Positions 55,074-64,000 of a stretch of 64,000 bases of DNA are shown here, piece after piece (position 1 is the first letter of the stretch; the number at the start of each line of letters is the position of its first letter). The notes beneath the pieces were generated by a model, which worked only from the letters and a program-made list of their open reading frames with translations, was not told the origin of the DNA and searched no databases. Source of the DNA: an uncultured Carboxylicivirga sp. (lineage in GTDB: Bacteria; Bacteroidota; Bacteroidia; Bacteroidales; Marinilabiliaceae); the NCBI RefSeq assembly GCF_963668385.1, contig NZ_OY764327.1, positions 248,001-312,000 of the forward strand, given 5' to 3'. Made by a program: the position numbers and the translations under genes.

Positions 55074-56429
55074 TTATTGCACCTGACTCAACTGACCAAT
55101 TCCTTTATAGTAATTGGTTTTGGCTATTTCATAATCGGCAAGTGCTGTTAACAATTTTGCATGAGCACTTTGCCAGCTTGCCTGCGCATCCAGCAAATCG
55201 GTGGTTGAATTCAATCCGGCTTCATAGCTTATCTTTACTTCTTCCAAACTTTCTTCGGCCTCTTCTTTTGCACTTTGTGCCAGCATAATTGTTTCGTAGG
55301 CTTCTACTAAATTCAAAATATATTGTTGCACTTCTAATTGTACCAACTCTTTGGTATCATCCAACTGAAGCTGCGCCTGTTCTTTTTGATAACGGGCTGC
55401 ATCCATCTTATGTTTGCGCTCGCGCCAGTGCACAATAGGAATAGATAATTGAGCATTAACCTGTGTCATATAACGGCTAGATTCAAAAGTAGGTATATCC
55501 ATATAACCATAACTAACCTGTGCTCCTAATTGAGGGAGGTATTCAGCAGCAGTTGACTTTTTCTGCAATTCGGCAATTTCAACCTGGCCATCTAACATTT
55601 TAAGCTCATTTCGATTATCCAACGCCATCATTTGTGCTCCATCTACATTAATCATTTCAGGATTTTCGTGTAACGACTCACTAACCTCCAATTGAGTATT
55701 AAGCGGTAGGCCAACCAACTGACAAAGATTCATCTGTAGTAATTTTAAACCATTACGAGCTTTAATCAGATTCAACTCAGCCTCATTTCGCTGTACCTTT
55801 ACTTTAAGGTATTCACTTTTGGGCGATAATCCTACATCGTACATGGTTTGTAACTGACTTTGCAACGAATCAAGCATCTCAACATATTTATCAGCCACTA
55901 ACAAATTCTCTTTTAAAGCCACCAATTTCCAATACACATTATCGGTATTTAAAATCACCTCATCTGTTTTTAACTTATAATCCTGATGTGCAATTTCAAC
56001 ACCTTTATCGGCCATTTTATTTCCATATCTAATCTGCCCTCCTGCATAGATAGGAACAGTAGCAGCCACCTGTGCCTGATACAATTTCAATCCGGCAGTT
56101 TCTAATGCCATACCCGGAAAATACACATCGCTCTGTCCGGTAATATTTCCATCAGCATCAGCCGTTGGCATAAACATTCCAGGTATTTCAATATCATCCA
56201 TATCAGGCAGGTACGTTAAAGTACCTGTTCCGTCAATCATTGGTAAATAATTGGTTCGTGCTTCTTTCTGCTTCGCAACAGCTTCTAACTGTTTGAGGTC
56301 GGCTACTTTTAAAGTACGATTGTATTCAAGAGCCATGCTTCGGGCTTTTGTAATGGTCATCACTTCCTGACCATTCGCCACCGAAACCATTATCAGCCCC
56401 ATTAATATATATATGTGTTTTAATTTCAT
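55074..56429 (-). CDS. TolC-like outer-membrane efflux protein
   Basis: An outer-membrane channel of the TolC/OEP family, 451 residues from the preferred start. The signal peptide MKLKHIYILMGLIMVSVANG is followed by the two-fold repeat of long helices and strands (ARSMALEYNRTLKVADLKQ; LNLIKARNGLKLLQMNLCQL; EEAEESLEEVKISYEAGL). The frame extends upstream to 56534, overlapping the pump gene, but the signal peptide fixes the start at 56429. Together with the pump and adaptor upstream it completes a tripartite export system. Confidence 0.9.
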   Translation of the reverse strand: MKLKHIYILMGLIMVSVANGQEVMTITKARSMALEYNRTLKVADLKQLEAVAKQKEARTNYLPMIDGTGTLTYLPDMDDIEIPGMFMPTADADGNITGQSDVYFPGMALETAGLKLYQAQVAATVPIYAGGQIRYGNKMADKGVEIAHQDYKLKTDEVILNTDNVYWKLVALKENLLVADKYVEMLDSLQSQLQTMYDVGLSPKSEYLKVKVQRNEAELNLIKARNGLKLLQMNLCQLVGLPLNTQLEVSESLHENPEMINVDGAQMMALDNRNELKMLDGQVEIAELQKKSTAAEYLPQLGAQVSYGYMDIPTFESSRYMTQVNAQLSIPIVHWRERKHKMDAARYQKEQAQLQLDDTKELVQLEVQQYILNLVEAYETIMLAQSAKEEAEESLEEVKISYEAGLNSTTDLLDAQASWQSAHAKLLTALADYEIAKTNYYKGIGQLSQVQ

Positions 56430-56460
56430 AATTAATTCTTTTGTAGGCATTCGTCCAGCT

Positions 56461-58624
56461 TTATTCTTCTGCTTTATGATGTAACGATCGGGTATCAACC
56501 CTGTAAAACATCGCGTACAATACCGGCACCACAATTAAGGTGATAAGCGAGCCGATTAACAATCCAAACATGATGGAAATAGCTAAACTGTTAAACATCT
56601 TATCCCAAACCAACGGAAGCATACCTAAAATAGTAGTTAACGATGCCATCATTACCGGACGTACCCTCGAAATAGTTGAATCAATAATTGCCTGCAATGT
56701 TTCTTTCCCTGCTTTTATTTCAAGGTTGATTTCGTCGAGCAGTACCACGGCATTTTTAATCATCATACCCATTAAGCCAAGTGATCCTACCAAAGCGAAG
56801 AATGTGAAGTATGTTTGAGTAACCACAAATCCCCAGATAACACCAATAAATGCTAACGGAACCAATAAAAAGATGATGGCCGGCTGACGGAAATTACCAA
56901 ATAAACCAATAATAATGATAATCATTAAAAACACTGCTAACGGCAAATTCTCAGCTAAACCAGCATTGGCATCCTTACTTGTTTTGGTTTCGCCCAACCA
57001 CTCAATTTGATAACCTTCGGGCAAAGGAATCGCTTCAATCTTATCCTGTATTTTCGCCATTACTTCACCGGTTGAAGAACCAACTATTGGATCGCATTGA
57101 GCCTTTATAGCCTTTTGTCCATCGTAATGCATAATGCGATAATCGCTCCATTCAATACTTACAGAATCTACCACCTGACTTAATGATACACTATTGGGTA
57201 ACTGTGCCCAAACCGGAATGGAGTTCACCAGGTTAACATCATCCGATAAAGTATTTTTCAACCTTAAAATAACCGGTAGCTGGTAATCACCTTCGTAATA
57301 CAAACCAACGGGTGCCCCATTAGAAGCAATGGCTAAAGCACGTGCAACATCTTCGCGGTTAATATTCATTTCGCGAGCTTTTACATTTGAGTAAACAGGC
57401 TTTAACACCTTCACCTCGTTTTTCCAGTTATCGGTTACAAATTCGGCAGTTGGTTCTGCTGTCATAATCGCTTTTGCCTGATCTGCCAGGTTACGAAGTA
57501 CCTTCTCATCTTTACCCGAGAATTTTACTTCTATTTTGGCATCGCCCCCCACTGCAATATACTCGCGAACACGTGCATAAGCTTGTGGATAATGTTCACT
57601 TGCATAGGCTTGGAGTTTTGCCATAGCCCTTTCGGTATAGTCGGCATCTTTCACACTTACAATCAACTCACCATAACTTTGGCTCAAACCATTCATGGGG
57701 CGAAGCAGGGTGTAACGCGTAGGTGTACTTCCCAGTCCGGTAACCACATAATTGATATCGTCCCAATTGATGATTTCTTTTTCAATCTCATCCAAATCAG
57801 CTTCAACCTGCGAAAGATCAGAACCCTCGGGCAAACGATACTCCAATATAAACTGATCGTAGTTAGCACCAGGGAAGAAATTCTGCCTTACAAAACGGAA
57901 CGACATAAATGAAAGTATGAGAATAGCAAAGGTAACAATGGTAACCAACGATTTATGCCATAACGAGAAGCGTACAATCTTTTCGAAGAATCGATAAAAA
58001 CCAGTATCATATGGATTTGTATTGTCTTTCTTCTTACCTTTTTTGGCAACTCCTTTTTTATAGAAATACTGAGCCATAAAAGGGGTTTGAATCATTGCCA
58101 AAATCCAGCTTACAAATAACGAAATAGCTAATACAAAGAATAATGGTTTTAAAAACTCACCAGCACCTGTACTATTGAAACCCAATGGCATAAAAGCCAG
58201 AATGGCTACTAATGTGGCTGCCAATAACGGCATTCCTGATTTTTTAGCCGCATCTACAAAAGCAGCTTTGCGCTTCATCCCTTTTTGCAGATCGATTAAA
58301 ATACCATCGGCCACCACAATTGCATTATCAACCAACATACCCATGGCAATGATAATAGCTGCCAATGATACACGATGAAGCTCAATACCCATCATATTCA
58401 TTACGATGAAAGTACCCAGAATGGTAAATATCAAACCGCTTGCTATTAACAAACCAGCCCTCATTCCCATAAAAATCAACAACACACCAATAACAATCAA
58501 AACCGACTCAACCAGATTGATCATAAAATCGCTGATGGCAGCATCTACATTTTGATGTTGATAAAAGATGGGGTGAATCTCCATACCCACCGGCAAATCG
58601 TTTTGTAATTCAGCCAAACGCTTC
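56461..58624 (-). CDS. RND efflux pump, C-terminal part (frameshifted)
   Basis: The larger part of an AcrB/MexB-like inner-membrane pump. From FEKRLAELQNDLPVGMEI it continues through transmembrane helices and the conserved segment GMLVDNAIVVADGI to the porter domains and C-terminal helices (GLMGMMIKNAVVLLDEINLE; LTTILGMLPLVWDK). No good start codon exists for this part. It continues the protein encoded at 58625-59524 after a one-base shift. Joined, the two give about 1020 residues, the normal length. If the shift is real, the pump is inactive unless suppressed. Confidence 0.85.
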
Positions 58625-59524
58625 TCAAACACGCTCGCCCAACTCAATTACGTTGCCTCCTTTTTCCATAGAGATGGCCAAACTAATAGCTTCTAAGCCA
58701 TTAAATTTTAGTTTTTGCATGGTTGGCTCGTAATAACCGCGTTCAACTTTGGCTATCTCACCTAACTTATAGCGACCTCCATTGGGCAGCACTACTTCAA
58801 AATTTCGGATCTCATCCAAGTCCTGAAACTTCTTACCTATATCAATAGTGATACGCTCGCTTCCGGCCATAAAACTACCCGGAGCCATTACCGCGCCCTG
58901 ATCCTGAAACTTCTGAAAAATCATCATTGGATTAATACCCAATGAGGCAAAGTATTCGTTATCGAAAATAATGTTAATGGTTTCGGTTTGCTTACCAAAT
59001 ACTTCAATACGTTTTACGCCATCAACCAACAGCATTTCTTCTTTTACATTGTCTACATAATCTTGAAACTCGCTGTATTTATAACCATCGTTACTAATGG
59101 CAAAGAAAATCCCTGACACATCTCCAAAGTCATCGTTAACAATGGGTTCTCCGGCTCCGCGAGGCAGACTTCCTTTAGCATCGTGCACCTTACGACGTAA
59201 ATGGTCATATAGTTGAGGCATATCTTTAGAGCGGGTTCCCGATTTTATATTCACCGTTATTTCGGACATACCCGGCATAGAGCGCGACTCAATAAAGTCG
59301 ATATTTTCAAGACGCTGTATCGCCTTTTCAAGTACTTCGGTTACTTCTTTCTCTACCTCTTCGGCCGAAGCCCCCTGATAGGTAGTAATAACAACTGCTG
59401 CTTTAATCGGAATCTCCGGATCTTCGAGTTTACCCATTCCGTTAAACGAAGATATACCTCCAAAAATTAAAGCCACAAAGAAAAAGCTTAGGAACGCCTT
59501 TTGACTTAATATTTTATCTAGCAT
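58625..59524 (-). CDS. RND efflux pump, N-terminal part (frameshifted)
   Basis: The first 299 residues of the RND pump: the N-terminal membrane helix (about 8-28), the first porter region (VEKEVTEVLEKAIQRLENIDFIESRS; RSKDMPQLYDHLRRKV) and following beta segments, ending GGNVIELGERV then TGA. Reading GAG CGT GTT T GAG AAG, the removal of one T from GTTTGAG restores VIELGERVEKRLAEL, a normal RND sequence. So a single extra T explains the stop. It may be a sequencing error, a recent mutation, or programmed +1 shifting (GTT TGA resembles the prfB CTT TGA site). Confidence 0.85.
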   Translation of the reverse strand: MLDKILSQKAFLSFFFVALIFGGISSFNGMGKLEDPEIPIKAAVVITTYQGASAEEVEKEVTEVLEKAIQRLENIDFIESRSMPGMSEITVNIKSGTRSKDMPQLYDHLRRKVHDAKGSLPRGAGEPIVNDDFGDVSGIFFAISNDGYKYSEFQDYVDNVKEEMLLVDGVKRIEVFGKQTETINIIFDNEYFASLGINPMMIFQKFQDQGAVMAPGSFMAGSERITIDIGKKFQDLDEIRNFEVVLPNGGRYKLGEIAKVERGYYEPTMQKLKFNGLEAISLAISMEKGGNVIELGERV

Positions 59525-59543
59525 TATAAATTTCTGTTTCGGA

Positions 59544-60596
59544 TTAAAGCTTTTGGTTTTCCAATACTCTCACTTCTTCGTTTTCGTGTAAACTATGCAC
59601 ACCGGCTACCACAATCATCTCATTACCTTTTAAATCCCCATCAATTGAGATATATCCGTTATTAACCAGCTTACTAATTCGAACTTGTTGCTTGCGTACC
59701 TGCGAATTACCCGGATTGTAGACCCATACATAAGAAGCGTCTCCCTGATTAAATACCGATTCTACAGGAACCAAAGTATGCGAAATACCTTCGTCAGATA
59801 ATTGTACATTCACTTTTGCCGACATACCCGGACGTAGTTTTGAACTTTGCTCCTTAGCTAACAACAAGCGGACATCGTACATATCGCTACCATTGGCCTT
59901 TTCGTTTACCGACAATATTTCAGCAGTAACACCCTTTGCTCCTGCATTAGCAACATCGCAAGTTATTTTGGTAAAATCCTTAGCCTGAGCAACCTGTTTT
60001 TCGGATAGGCTGAAATGTACTTCCAACTCACTTACATCTAATAATGAAATAATGGGTTGACCAGGTCCTACATTCTCAAACTTGTGAATATTTCGTTTAT
60101 ATACATAGCCTGAGAAAGGGGCTGTTAGCTCTGTATCATTTAATGCATTAACAGCTGCTTCATACTGACTTTTTGCACCCATATAACCTGCTTCCAACTT
60201 TTCTAATGTATTAGCCGGAAGTTTATTTTTCTCGTATAATTCTTTATAACGGGTATATTCTCCTTCAACCTGATTATACTGCGCTTTAGCACTTTGCAAT
60301 TGCACTTTATAATCGCGTTTATCGATGCGGGCTATCACTTGGCCTTCTTTCACATAATCACCTTCATCAACCAATAGTTCAAGAACTTGCCCCCCTACTT
60401 TGAAAGCAACATTTACATCGCGTTTCTCTTTTACCTGACCATTAAACTGAAGTTGATCGCCCATTTGATTCGACTCCAATTGCATCACTTTCACATAGCG
60501 TGCCTTTTGCTCCACTTGTTCTGTTTTACTTCCACATGCCGACAACAATGAAATGAATCCGGTAAGAAGTAAAATTTGTTTTAATCTTTTTTGCAT
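59544..60596 (-). CDS. RND efflux periplasmic adaptor (membrane fusion protein)
   Basis: A 350-residue lipoprotein (signal ends LISLLSACGSKTE) that bridges the pump and the outer-membrane channel. The family features are present: the lipoyl half-motif (VAFKVGGQVLELLVDEGDYVKEGQVIARID, about 64-93), a coiled-coil hairpin (about 95-145), the second lipoyl half (TELTAPFSGYVYKRNIH) and beta-barrel segments (KLRPGMSAKVNVQL). It is first in the efflux operon, 19 bases before the pump. Substrate unknown. Confidence 0.92.
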   Translation of the reverse strand: MQKRLKQILLLTGFISLLSACGSKTEQVEQKARYVKVMQLESNQMGDQLQFNGQVKEKRDVNVAFKVGGQVLELLVDEGDYVKEGQVIARIDKRDYKVQLQSAKAQYNQVEGEYTRYKELYEKNKLPANTLEKLEAGYMGAKSQYEAAVNALNDTELTAPFSGYVYKRNIHKFENVGPGQPIISLLDVSELEVHFSLSEKQVAQAKDFTKITCDVANAGAKGVTAEILSVNEKANGSDMYDVRLLLAKEQSSKLRPGMSAKVNVQLSDEGISHTLVPVESVFNQGDASYVWVYNPGNSQVRKQQVRISKLVNNGYISIDGDLKGNEMIVVAGVHSLHENEEVRVLENQKL

Positions 60597-60977
60597 GATT
60601 TGTTGAATAATAGTTGTTAGTTCTTTCGAAAACTTTCCACAAAATTATTACAGCAAAACAACTATATTTCAGCACAATTGCAGGAAACGCATTTTATCTT
60701 GTATGAAGCGACGTGTAGAAGTATAAAAAACATCACCAGTTATGTATTAATTATTATTGCGAAAGCAAATTACACCCGTTCTCTCCATTTATATATCGTA
60801 TAATCAGTTCAATACATTATAAACATCAAATAATCGTTGGTTAGCACTACTATCGTTAAAAAAATATCAGATCCCATAAATACCCCCCTTTAATTATTAC
60901 CCTTTGAGGATTAAATCGAAATAAAAAATTAATTTTACCCTACATAATAAGTACTTACCTAAATAAACAAACCAATT
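60597..60977. other. Divergent intergenic region without clear features
   Basis: About 380 AT-rich bases between the efflux operon and the TlpA-like gene. No hairpin, repeat or well-matched promoter box was identified. It must contain both divergent promoters. Confidence 0.4.
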
Positions 60978-62378
60978 ATGAAATTTATTTATTTCATTGT
61001 ACCTGTTTTACTACTTGCATCGTGTACACAAAAAAACATAGTAAGCATAAGTGGTAAAATAACAAATCCTGATAGCGAAGTTGTTACATTAGACATCCCT
61101 TATCTTCAAACGCAAGATACGATTGCATCTTTAGCAGAAGATGGTTCTTTTAAAGCAAGCATTGAACTTACCGAAGCGCACATGGCAACTTTTATTAATG
61201 GAGATGCCTACCTTAAGCTAAATCTTGTTCCCGGGGCTGAACTTAGCATCAATATGGATGCCAAAGAGTTAAAAGAAGGTAAAGCCCAAAATGTTACTAT
61301 TGAAGGTAGTAATAGCGAAAGCTCATTGCTTTTGCTTAATATTCGCAATGCCAACACAAACAACAACTTGCGTGCATTATTAGGTTTGCCAACCAACGAA
61401 TTTGACGAGCAAGTAAGCAAAGACGCACAACTAATAAGTAGTAAAATTGATGAGTTTGAAGTAGCTAATCCCGGGTATGAAACATTTCTTGAGATGCTTC
61501 GATTGGAGCAAAAAGTTTTGCTTGCACAAAAGTACGATTACTTTGTGATGTATCACGGACGTTTCGCTCCCAATGATACTGTACCTGTACCAGAAAACTA
61601 CAAAACTTTTTCAGATGCCATTCCTACTGATAATTACAGCGGTTTTAAAGAAGTAAGAGCTTATACTCAATTTGTAGTTAATAAGCATACTTCCAATATT
61701 TTTGATCAGATTAAAGCAGAAGGAACAGACGAAGAAAGTGCTGAGTTTATTAGTAAAGAAATCGATGCTATAAAATCATTGGAGGCACCTCAAATGGTGA
61801 AAGATGAATTGGGTAACCGCTTATTAGGCTCTTATACTTATCAGCCTGATAGTATCAAAGAGGTGATGAAAAGTCGTTATACCGAAATTATTACAAGCGA
61901 AAAATATACCACAGCATTTAAGCAATTATTGGCTCAATTAGAAAAATTACAACCAGGCGCTGTAGCTCCTACTTTTGCTTACAACGATATTAATGGTAAA
62001 CTAGTTAAATCGGAAGATTTGAAAGGAAAAGTTATTTATGTTGATGTTTGGGCAACCTGGTGCGGCCCCTGTAAAGGTGAAATACCTCACTTAAAAGCCA
62101 TGGAAGAAGAATTGCATGATTTAGACATTGCTTTTGTAAGTATCTCGGTTGATAATGATAAAAGCGCATGGGAGAAAATGGTAGCTGATAAAGAGTTAAA
62201 AGGATATCAACTTTTTGCTCCTAATGACTGGAATTCTGAGATTATCAAAAATTATGCCATCAGAGGTATTCCTCGTTTTATAATGATTGATAAAGAAGGC
62301 AAATTGGTTGATGCCAATGCCAGTCGTCCTTCAAACCCTGAAACCAAAGATAAATTGATTGAATTGGCAAATAGCTAA
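60978..62378 (+). CDS. TlpA-like thioredoxin-domain lipoprotein
   Basis: A 466-residue periplasmic lipoprotein (signal ends LLLASCTQKN, lipobox Cys about 16). The N-terminal part (about 20-120) looks like the DUF4369 domain of Bacteroidota thiol-disulfide oxidoreductases (SISGKITNPDSEVVTLDIPY; LKLNLVPGAELSINMDA). A helical linker follows, then a TlpA/ResA thioredoxin domain (about 330-466) with the active site VWATWCGPCKGEIPHL. The CxxC is intact, unlike in the related kinase sensor at 6331-9300. Likely roles are disulfide reduction or cytochrome maturation; the substrate is not shown. Confidence 0.9.
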   Translation: MKFIYFIVPVLLLASCTQKNIVSISGKITNPDSEVVTLDIPYLQTQDTIASLAEDGSFKASIELTEAHMATFINGDAYLKLNLVPGAELSINMDAKELKEGKAQNVTIEGSNSESSLLLLNIRNANTNNNLRALLGLPTNEFDEQVSKDAQLISSKIDEFEVANPGYETFLEMLRLEQKVLLAQKYDYFVMYHGRFAPNDTVPVPENYKTFSDAIPTDNYSGFKEVRAYTQFVVNKHTSNIFDQIKAEGTDEESAEFISKEIDAIKSLEAPQMVKDELGNRLLGSYTYQPDSIKEVMKSRYTEIITSEKYTTAFKQLLAQLEKLQPGAVAPTFAYNDINGKLVKSEDLKGKVIYVDVWATWCGPCKGEIPHLKAMEEELHDLDIAFVSISVDNDKSAWEKMVADKELKGYQLFAPNDWNSEIIKNYAIRGIPRFIMIDKEGKLVDANASRPSNPETKDKLIELANS

Positions 62379-62400
62379 AATCCTTATAGTAAACTATTTC

Positions 62401-62429
62401 AAACCTGACTTTAAAAGTCAGGTTTTTTT
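62401..62429 (+). terminator. Terminator of the TlpA-like gene
   Basis: The stem AACCTGACT / AGTCAGGTT is followed by seven T, 23 bases after the stop codon. This is a canonical intrinsic terminator. Confidence 0.9.
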
Positions 62430-62547
62430 ATGCCAATAAACCACCCATTAATAAAGGGTTTTGATACAAAACAGCAGCTCAAAATCAGAAGCATAACAAA
62501 CATTTTAGCTCAAATAACTTGCAGTTTTTAAAAATGGCTCATACTTT

Positions 62548-62565
62548 TGACTGAACGTTCAGTCA
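62548..62565 (+). promoter_or_regulatory. Operator palindrome of the TetR-family gene
   Basis: TGACTGAACGTTCAGTCA is an 18-bp perfect palindrome, ending 13 bases before the regulator start codon. This is the form of a TetR/AcrR operator and suggests autoregulation of the regulator and the downstream genes. Confidence 0.75.
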
Positions 62566-62578
62566 CTTTAAAAGCATT

Positions 62579-63172
62579 ATGTCACCTCGAACCGATATAC
62601 AAAACGAAAAAATACGCGAAGAACGCAAGCAACAAATCATGAATGTGGCACTCGAAGTAATTGCTGCAAATGGTTTTGCCAACTCCTCTATTTCGCGAAT
62701 CGCAAGCAAAGCAGGTATCTCAAAAGGACTTCTTTACAATTATTTCGAAAGTAAAGAAGATTTGGTCATTAGCATTATGCTTGAGGGCTTTAAGCAATTT
62801 ACTTCAGCTTTTGATACTAATCATGATGGCACACTCACTGAAGAAGAAATGCATTCTTTTATCAACCAGTCATTCATTATGCTGAAAAAAAAACTGCCCT
62901 TTTGGCGTATGTATTTTATGGTCGTTCTTCAGCCCGATGTTTATGCAATAATAACACCTCATCTCGAAGCAACATTACAGCCCTTTTATGAGATAGCCAT
63001 TCACTATTTCAGCAATCAGGGTTATGCCGATCCTGTTACAGAGGTACGCTTTTTTGCAGCTATAATGGATGGCGTAGGGCTACATTTTATTCTCGATCCT
63101 GAGAATTTTCCATTAGAAGGAGTGAAACAGAAAATACATCAAATATTCGCATCAAAAAATAAAACTACTTAA
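62579..63172 (+). CDS. TetR/AcrR family regulator with EF-hand-like loop
   Basis: A 197-residue regulator. The N-terminal HTH is canonical (about 14-60: VALEVIAANGFANSSISRIA; SKGLLYNYFESKEDLV). Residues 79-90 read DTNHDGTLTEEE, an exact match to the 12-residue EF-hand calcium loop (D79, N81, D83, G84, L86, E90 at positions 1, 3, 5, 6, 8, 12). This lies at the start of the ligand-binding domain. A palindromic operator sits just upstream. A LolA-like gene follows 11 bases later, so the regulator probably heads its own export operon. Confidence 0.88.
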   Translation: MSPRTDIQNEKIREERKQQIMNVALEVIAANGFANSSISRIASKAGISKGLLYNYFESKEDLVISIMLEGFKQFTSAFDTNHDGTLTEEEMHSFINQSFIMLKKKLPFWRMYFMVVLQPDVYAIITPHLEATLQPFYEIAIHYFSNQGYADPVTEVRFFAAIMDGVGLHFILDPENFPLEGVKQKIHQIFASKNKTT

Positions 63173-63183
63173 AGCACACGCTT

Positions 63184-63945
63184 ATGTCAACTATCAAACC
63201 ACTAAAAACGCTACTACTAACCTTCATTTTATCAGTTTCTGCTTCATTACAGGCTCAGAACGCAAAAGAGATTGTAAAGAAGGCTGATGATAAGATGGAG
63301 GGTGAAGAATCCAGCATTTCAGTTATGTCGATGACCATTAAACGGCCAACCTACGAGCGAAACCTGGCATTTAAAAACTGGACTAAAGGCAATAAAAATG
63401 CCCTGACATTGGTAACTGCCCCTGCTCAGGAAAAAGGCCAAACTTTTTTAAAACGCGATCGTGAAATGTGGAACTGGAATCCGCGAATATCGCGAATGAT
63501 AAAACTTCCACCATCCATGATGTCGCAAGGTTGGATGGGATCGGATTATACTAATGATGATGCCCTGAAAAAATCATCCATTGTTGACGATTATAATCAC
63601 ACTTTACTAGGTGAAGAAGAAATTGATGATCAGCTTTGTTATCATATCCAACTGGTTCCAACCGAAGAAGCTGCAGTGGTTTGGGGTAAAGTTATCATGT
63701 GGATTACCAAAGACGAGTATCTGCAGATGAAGGTGGAATATTACGATGAAGATGAGTTTTTGGTTAAGACAGAACTGGCCCATAACATTACAACTATTGG
63801 TGGACGAATTTTGCCATCTCAGTTTGAGATAATTCCTGCTGACAAACCCAACCAGCGTACTATTATCAACATTGAGAGTATTGAATTCAATGTTCCGATT
63901 AATGACAATTTCTTCTCGCAACAGAATATGAAACGTATTCGCTAA
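63184..63945 (+). CDS. LolA-like outer-membrane lipoprotein-sorting protein
   Basis: A 253-residue exported protein with a signal peptide (about 1-24, ending SASLQAQ). It belongs to the LolA-like group often found next to FtsX-type ABC permeases and RND proteins. Landmarks are EIVKKADDKMEGEESSISVM (about 28-47), RNLAFKNWTKGNKNALTLV, GQTFLKRDREMWNWNP, SMMSQGWMGSDYTNDD and the strand pairs KVIMWITKDEYLQMKVEYY. It likely carries a hydrophobic ligand across the periplasm. It follows the TetR gene by 11 bases and precedes the permease start by 18. Confidence 0.85.
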   Translation: MSTIKPLKTLLLTFILSVSASLQAQNAKEIVKKADDKMEGEESSISVMSMTIKRPTYERNLAFKNWTKGNKNALTLVTAPAQEKGQTFLKRDREMWNWNPRISRMIKLPPSMMSQGWMGSDYTNDDALKKSSIVDDYNHTLLGEEEIDDQLCYHIQLVPTEEAAVVWGKVIMWITKDEYLQMKVEYYDEDEFLVKTELAHNITTIGGRILPSQFEIIPADKPNQRTIINIESIEFNVPINDNFFSQQNMKRIR

Positions 63946-63963
63946 TCAATTAAATATCGAACA

Positions 63964-64000
63964 ATGGCAAACAGCGAATTAAAACTGGCCTGGCGCAATA
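63964..64000 (+). CDS. Start of a probable ABC transporter permease (truncated)
   Basis: Twelve codons only, MANSELKLAWRN, cut by the window end. The segment LxLAWRN matches the start of FtsX/MacB-type permeases, which usually continue as NIWRNxRRT. Its position after the LolA-like gene supports this. The identity is a guess from a short stretch. Confidence 0.5.
   Translation, partial: MANSELKLAWRN

Overview
The window looks like chromosomal DNA from a free-living or marine member of Bacteroidota, probably near Marinilabiliales (inference; no rRNA gene is present). The evidence is the gene content: a SusC/SusD outer-membrane uptake pair, two proteins with type A C-terminal sorting domains for type IX secretion, LytS/LytTR two-component pairs, TPR-containing histidine kinases and a TPR-plus-HTH regulator. 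The DNA is AT-rich, genes lack clear Shine-Dalgarno sequences, and several upstream regions carry the Bacteroidota promoter pattern TTTG-N~20-TAnnTTTG.

Layout. 0.8-5.2 kb: a rhodanese-fused CoA-disulfide-reductase-like flavoprotein divergent from a Crp/Fnr regulator, then a RelE/ParE-type toxin-antitoxin pair and exonuclease III. 5.6-15.3 kb (minus strand): a LytTR regulator with a large kinase whose periplasmic part resembles TlpA/peroxiredoxin proteins without the cysteines, a UPF0158-like protein, two paralogous TPR histidine kinases and a small unknown gene. 15.5-17.0 kb: a ZIP metal transporter and endonuclease III. 17.0-19.3 kb: a gene-free region with a ~512-bp tandem repeat and three copies of a small promoter-RNA-terminator cassette. 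19.3-22.8 kb: cytidylate-kinase-like protein, fructosamine kinase, low-Mr protein tyrosine phosphatase and alkaline phosphatase. 23.0-28.4 kb: a likely DNA-damage mutagenesis cassette of short DnaE2-like polymerase, DinB-type polymerase and a divergent LexA/UmuD-like self-cleaving repressor. 28.5-32.5 kb: an exported unknown protein, an AIM24/TIGR00266 protein and a solute-binding/GAF histidine kinase. 32.6-38.7 kb (minus): a relic of a LytTR gene and a SusC/SusD operon with two lipoproteins. 39.2-51.0 kb: two type IX-secreted proteins, one a 2544-residue subtilisin-like protease, with a 48-residue ORF just upstream and a divergent TPR/HTH regulator. 52.1-60.6 kb: an HU-like protein behind a structured leader, then a minus-strand cluster of RND efflux adaptor, pump (with a one-base frameshift), TolC and a LytS/LytTR pair. 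61.0-64.0 kb: a TlpA-like lipoprotein, a TetR regulator carrying an EF-hand-like loop behind a perfect palindrome, a LolA-like protein and the start of what may be an ABC permease.

A mosaic interspersed repeat family, made of short hairpins in a fixed order, fills many intergenic gaps in both orientations (about 5.3, 9.4, 12.6, 17.3-18.7, 22.9, 26.1 and 51.0-51.8 kb). The features most worth follow-up are the small-RNA cassette family, the repeat family, the kinase with a degenerate thiol-oxidoreductase-like sensor, the EF-hand TetR protein and the Cys/His cluster in the GAF kinase. I saw no CRISPR array, rRNA or transposase gene, and recognised no tRNA.
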